This document shows positions 31,779 to 34,123 of a stretch of DNA of 34,123 bases, one piece after another; positions within the stretch are counted from its first letter, which is position 1; each line of letters starts with the position of its first letter. Location of the stretch: contig NZ_JAIEWN010000022.1 of NCBI RefSeq assembly GCF_019599295.1, positions 15,770 through 49,892 of the forward strand. Direction: 5' to 3'. The notes beneath the pieces were generated by a model, which was not told the origin of the DNA, did no database searches, and saw only the letters and a list, made by a program, of their open reading frames with translations. Made by a program: the position numbers and the translations under genes. The stretch is from Oscillochloris sp. ZM17-4. Its GTDB lineage: Bacteria > Chloroflexota > Chloroflexia > Chloroflexales > Chloroflexaceae.

Positions 31779-32741
31779 TCACCACCACCTGCGGCTCTTG
31801 AAGAACAGGCCGAGCCCGGCGGCGATGGTCAGCATGATGCCGAGGGCGAGGGGGTAGCCCAGCGGCCAGGACAGCTCCGGCATATACATGAAGTTCATGC
31901 CGTAGATGCCCGAGACCAGCGCGCAGGACATGAGGATGATCGAGGCCAAGGTCAGCGCCTTCACCAGCTGGTTGAGCTGGTTCGACTGGAGCGAGAGGTA
32001 GCTGTCCAGCGCGCTGGAGAGCAGGTCGCGGTAGGTGTCGATGCTGTCCGTCACCCGCACCAGGTGGTCGTAGACATCCTGGATGTAGGCGATCTCCGGG
32101 CCCTTGAAGAGCGCCATCTCCTGACGCAGCAGCACGTTGAGCACATCGCGCTCGGGGGAGACCGCCCGGCGCAGCAGCAGCAGATCCTTCTTCAGGCGGA
32201 AGATATCCTGGATCGAGTCCTCGCGGAACTTGCCGAAGATCGTGTCCTCCAGCTCCTCGACCCGGTCGACGACCCGGTCCATCAGGGTGAAGTAGTTATC
32301 GACGATCGTGTCGAGCAGGGCGTGGAGCAGGCGCGTGGTGTTCTCGCCGATCGGCGCGTTCGGCGCGTGCCAGCGGGCCATGGTCTCCTCGATCTCGCTG
32401 ATCGGGCCGCGCCGGATGCTCACCAGGTAGTTGCCGCCCACAAAGAGGTTCACGCTCTGGAGCACGATCTGGTCGCGCTCGTTATAGCGCGCGGCGTAGA
32501 AGATCAGCAGGTAGTAGCCGTCGTAGGCGTCCACCTTCGGGCGCTCGTGGTCGCGCACGGCGTCCTCGATCGCCAGGGGGTGGAAGCCGAACTCGTCGCG
32601 CAGCAGAGCCACCTCGACCTCATCGGGCGACTCCAGGTCGAGCCAGACGAGGGACTCGGGGCGGGCCAGGTAGTCGCTGATCGTGCTCAGGTCGCCGACG
32701 TCGTGGAAGGTGCCGGTCTGGCAGACGTGGAGGGTGTGCAT
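31779..32741 (-). CDS. corA: CorA family divalent-cation (Mg2+/Co2+) channel
   Basis: 320 aa from the ATG at 32741 (M-H-T-L-H-V-C), the last before the core domain; a longer frame runs through the 7-bp repeats and would add repeat-derived residues. Large N-terminal cytoplasmic alpha/beta-helical domain, long stalk helix, then two C-terminal membrane segments with the diagnostic Y-G-M-N-F motif between them and a basic tail. Homopentameric Mg2+ uptake channel. No clear ribosome-binding site is seen; the 5' leader is a heptamer-repeat hairpin. Confidence 0.94.
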   Translation of the reverse strand: MHTLHVCQTGTFHDVGDLSTISDYLARPESLVWLDLESPDEVEVALLRDEFGFHPLAIEDAVRDHERPKVDAYDGYYLLIFYAARYNERDQIVLQSVNLFVGGNYLVSIRRGPISEIEETMARWHAPNAPIGENTTRLLHALLDTIVDNYFTLMDRVVDRVEELEDTIFGKFREDSIQDIFRLKKDLLLLRRAVSPERDVLNVLLRQEMALFKGPEIAYIQDVYDHLVRVTDSIDTYRDLLSSALDSYLSLQSNQLNQLVKALTLASIILMSCALVSGIYGMNFMYMPELSWPLGYPLALGIMLTIAAGLGLFFKSRRWW

Positions 32742-32745
32742 ATGT

Positions 32746-32836
32746 AATGGTGAATGCTGAATGCTGAATGGTGAATGCTGAATGGTGAATGCTGAATGTT
32801 CGGAATTCAACATTCACCATTCAGCATTCACCATTC
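32746..32836. repeat. 7-bp-period (ATTCACC/ATTCAGC) array with 25-bp perfect arms
   Basis: Arms 32767-32791 and 32811-32835 are exact complements around a 19-base loop; further GCTGAAT units lie at 32746-32766. It fills the gap between corA and the acetyltransferase gene. Confidence 0.93.
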
Positions 32837-32838
32837 TC

Positions 32839-33444
32839 TCAAGCTTCCCACACGAGGAGCGATGCGTGGCCGGTCATCTCGCCGGCGCGGATGTGGTCGT
32901 AGAGCACGCCGCGCACCGAGAAGCCGATCCGCAGCTGCGAGGTGAGGGTGGGGTCGACGACCCGGCCGGCCGCCACCTCGGCCACATAGGCGTCCACGTC
33001 CATCCTATCGGCGTGGGCGTTATAGCCGGGGAGCATGCCGCCGGCGACAATGCCGCGCAGGCCGAGGCGGCGGATCACCTCCCAGCGCGCCCCATAGAGC
33101 ATGCGCGAGACCCCGCGGCCGCGGAAGTCGGGGTGGACGCTCATGTCGCCGCCGTAGAGCCACTCGCCGGCGTCGTCGTGCTCGGTGAAGAAGCCCTCGC
33201 CGACGATCTCGTGGAAGGTGTGCTGCTTGAAGACGTACTCGCCGCGCACGCGGAAGGTGCTGCTCTGGCCGATCACCCGGCCGTCGGCGAGGGCCACGTG
33301 CTGGCCATCGGGGAAGACCCGCATCTGCGCGGCGAAGTGCTCGGCCCCGAAGAGATCTTCGACCTTCAGGGTGGGGAAGCAGATCTTCTGGTGTTCCACC
33401 AGCTCGGGGATGTGCGCGGGCTGTGTCTGGACAATTGTTATCAT
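32839..33444 (-). CDS. GNAT family N-acetyltransferase
   Basis: 201 aa. The acetyl-CoA-binding core is visible as M-S-V-H-P-D-F-R-G-R-G-V-S-R-M-L-Y (about 100-116), followed by G-L-R-G-I-V-A-G-G-M-L-P-G-Y. The C-terminal extension (about 150-201) with I-G-F-S-V-R-G-V-L-Y-D-H resembles GNAT proteins that act on small metabolites. Substrate not predictable. Ribosome-binding site weak. Next to corA but separated by a repeat, so linkage is uncertain. Confidence 0.88.
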   Translation of the reverse strand: MITIVQTQPAHIPELVEHQKICFPTLKVEDLFGAEHFAAQMRVFPDGQHVALADGRVIGQSSTFRVRGEYVFKQHTFHEIVGEGFFTEHDDAGEWLYGGDMSVHPDFRGRGVSRMLYGARWEVIRRLGLRGIVAGGMLPGYNAHADRMDVDAYVAEVAAGRVVDPTLTSQLRIGFSVRGVLYDHIRAGEMTGHASLLVWEA

Positions 33445-33461
33445 AAAAGCTCTGGGAGTGC

Positions 33462-33512
33462 GGGGCGGCTACACCGCCCCACGATATATTATGCAGGTCG
33501 GGGCATAGCCCC
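33462..33512 (-). terminator. Two small GC hairpins between the oxidoreductase and acetyltransferase genes
   Basis: GGGGCGG/CCGCCCC (33462-33480) and GGGGC/GCCCC (33500-33512), separated by an AT-rich stretch, in the 74-bp gap. Likely transcription end or mRNA punctuation. Confidence 0.45.
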
Positions 33513-33518
33513 AAGATA

Positions 33519-34123
33519 TCACAGCTCGGCGATCATCCGCGCCGCCGTCTCGCGGCCGCTCTGGATCGCCAGGTGCAGGCGGCCCAGGCCGGTCAGAAAA
33601 TCCCCGGCGAAGGAGAGCCCGCTGCCAGTGCCGTTGAGCAGCTCGCCGTCGCAGCGGCCGTCGGGCAGCGAGTAGCGCCAGCGCTGGGCGTTGGCCCACA
33701 GGGGCGCGCCCAGGTCGCCGGCGAGCGAGGTCACCATAGCGCACACCGCGTCGAGCGGCGGCATGAGCGGCGCGCCCTGGCCGTAGGTCCCGCGCTCGAC
33801 GGCGTCCCAGTGCGCCACGCTCCAGTCGTGGCCCATCTGCGCGGTAAGCAGCCCCTGGCCGGCGGGGGCGCGGCCGGGCTTATCGTGCTCGCAGGCCAGC
33901 CATGCGATCGGGTGGCGTCGGTCGGTGTTCACCAGGGCGTACCAGGGCAGATCCGGCCGCCGGCCATAGGCGAAGGTGAGCGAGATGCAGCGCCGGTAGG
34001 TGCCCCGGTCCAGCTCGGCCGCCAGCGCGTCGCGCAGGCCCGCATCAAGCTCGCTGGCCCGCAGGATCGCCGCCGACTGCGGCGCCGGCGCGGTCAGGAT
34101 CACCCGGTCGGCAACCCCCAACA
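33519..34123 (-). CDS. FAD-dependent amine-oxidase/renalase-like oxidoreductase, 5' part outside window
   Basis: About 201 C-terminal residues; the frame is open to the window edge, so the start lies beyond it. The A-D-R-V-I-L-T-A-P-A-P-Q strand and the C-terminal L-S-F-A-G-D-F-L-T-G-L-G-R-L-H-L-A-I-Q-S-G-R-E-T-A motif are the FAD-binding end of the amine-oxidase/protoporphyrinogen-oxidase-like superfamily. The Rossmann motif is not in view. Cytoplasmic flavoprotein; substrate unknown. Confidence 0.82.
   Translation of the reverse strand, partial: LGVADRVILTAPAPQSAAILRASELDAGLRDALAAELDRGTYRRCISLTFAYGRRPDLPWYALVNTDRRHPIAWLACEHDKPGRAPAGQGLLTAQMGHDWSVAHWDAVERGTYGQGAPLMPPLDAVCAMVTSLAGDLGAPLWANAQRWRYSLPDGRCDGELLNGTGSGLSFAGDFLTGLGRLHLAIQSGRETAARMIAEL

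Noticed and set aside
32742-32813. N-terminal extension of CorA through the heptamer repeats
   Set aside because: It encodes only repeat-derived residues and CorA homologues start near the M-H-T-L position. The same reasoning removes the extension of the nuclease-like gene beyond 30555 and of the CopC-like gene beyond 17406.

Overview
The window is GC-rich DNA with long codon-biased genes. It most resembles a filamentous phototroph-type Chloroflexota (Chloroflexales). That placement is an inference from gene content: a deoxyhypusine-synthase-like enzyme in a bacterium, BlaI/M56 regulator pairs, SdrD-type surface proteins, and abundant 7-bp-period intergenic repeats. No rRNA or other phylogenetic marker is present. 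No tRNA, CRISPR array, transposase or phage gene was seen.

Left part (1-15980, all minus strand, so read right to left). This is a secreted copper-oxidase locus. Order of transcription: BlaI-type repressor, M56 (BlaR1-like) membrane protease, a 2033-aa secreted SdrD/beta-helix protein, three tandem multicopper-oxidase (MCO) paralogues of 439, 474 and 1038 aa, a small membrane-anchored protein (161 aa), and an S8 subtilase that runs off the left edge. The 439-aa MCO keeps the type 1 copper site and half of the trinuclear-site histidines. The 474-aa MCO keeps only the other half. The 1038-aa protein keeps essentially none. This looks like one oxidase whose active site is shared between two polypeptides.

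Middle part (16501-21899, minus strand). This is a second, decayed copy of the same locus. It holds a BlaI paralogue without an M56 partner, an 883-aa N-terminal half of the SdrD protein fused out of frame to the last part of the 1038-aa protein's LamG-like domain, the 161-aa paralogue, and a CopC-like protein. About 9.2 kb, including all the copper-site MCO genes, is missing at one junction near 18424-18432.

Regulation of the two copies. TACA-N3-TGTA operators, matching the half-sites of the BlaI/MecI/CopY family, lie before both blaI genes, before the subtilase and, in three near-perfect copies, before the first sdr gene. Both sdr genes share an untranslated leader with two hairpins (one with compensatory changes) and a seven-codon mini-ORF. 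I regard the split oxidase plus this regulatory architecture as the candidate undescribed system.

Right part (22523-34123). Ordinary, mostly unrelated genes: a c-type-haem-binding-domain protein, an M24 peptidase, a GH1 glycosidase + MFS transporter + M48 protease series on the plus strand, a GxxExxY protein, a DUF2357-like PD-(D/E)XK nuclease, a deoxyhypusine-synthase-family enzyme, CorA, a GNAT acetyltransferase and a partial FAD-dependent oxidoreductase. The gaps are filled with striking repeats: 7-bp-period arrays folded into long perfect hairpins, and 81-bp and 74-bp tandem repeats that include the 3' ends of neighbouring genes.
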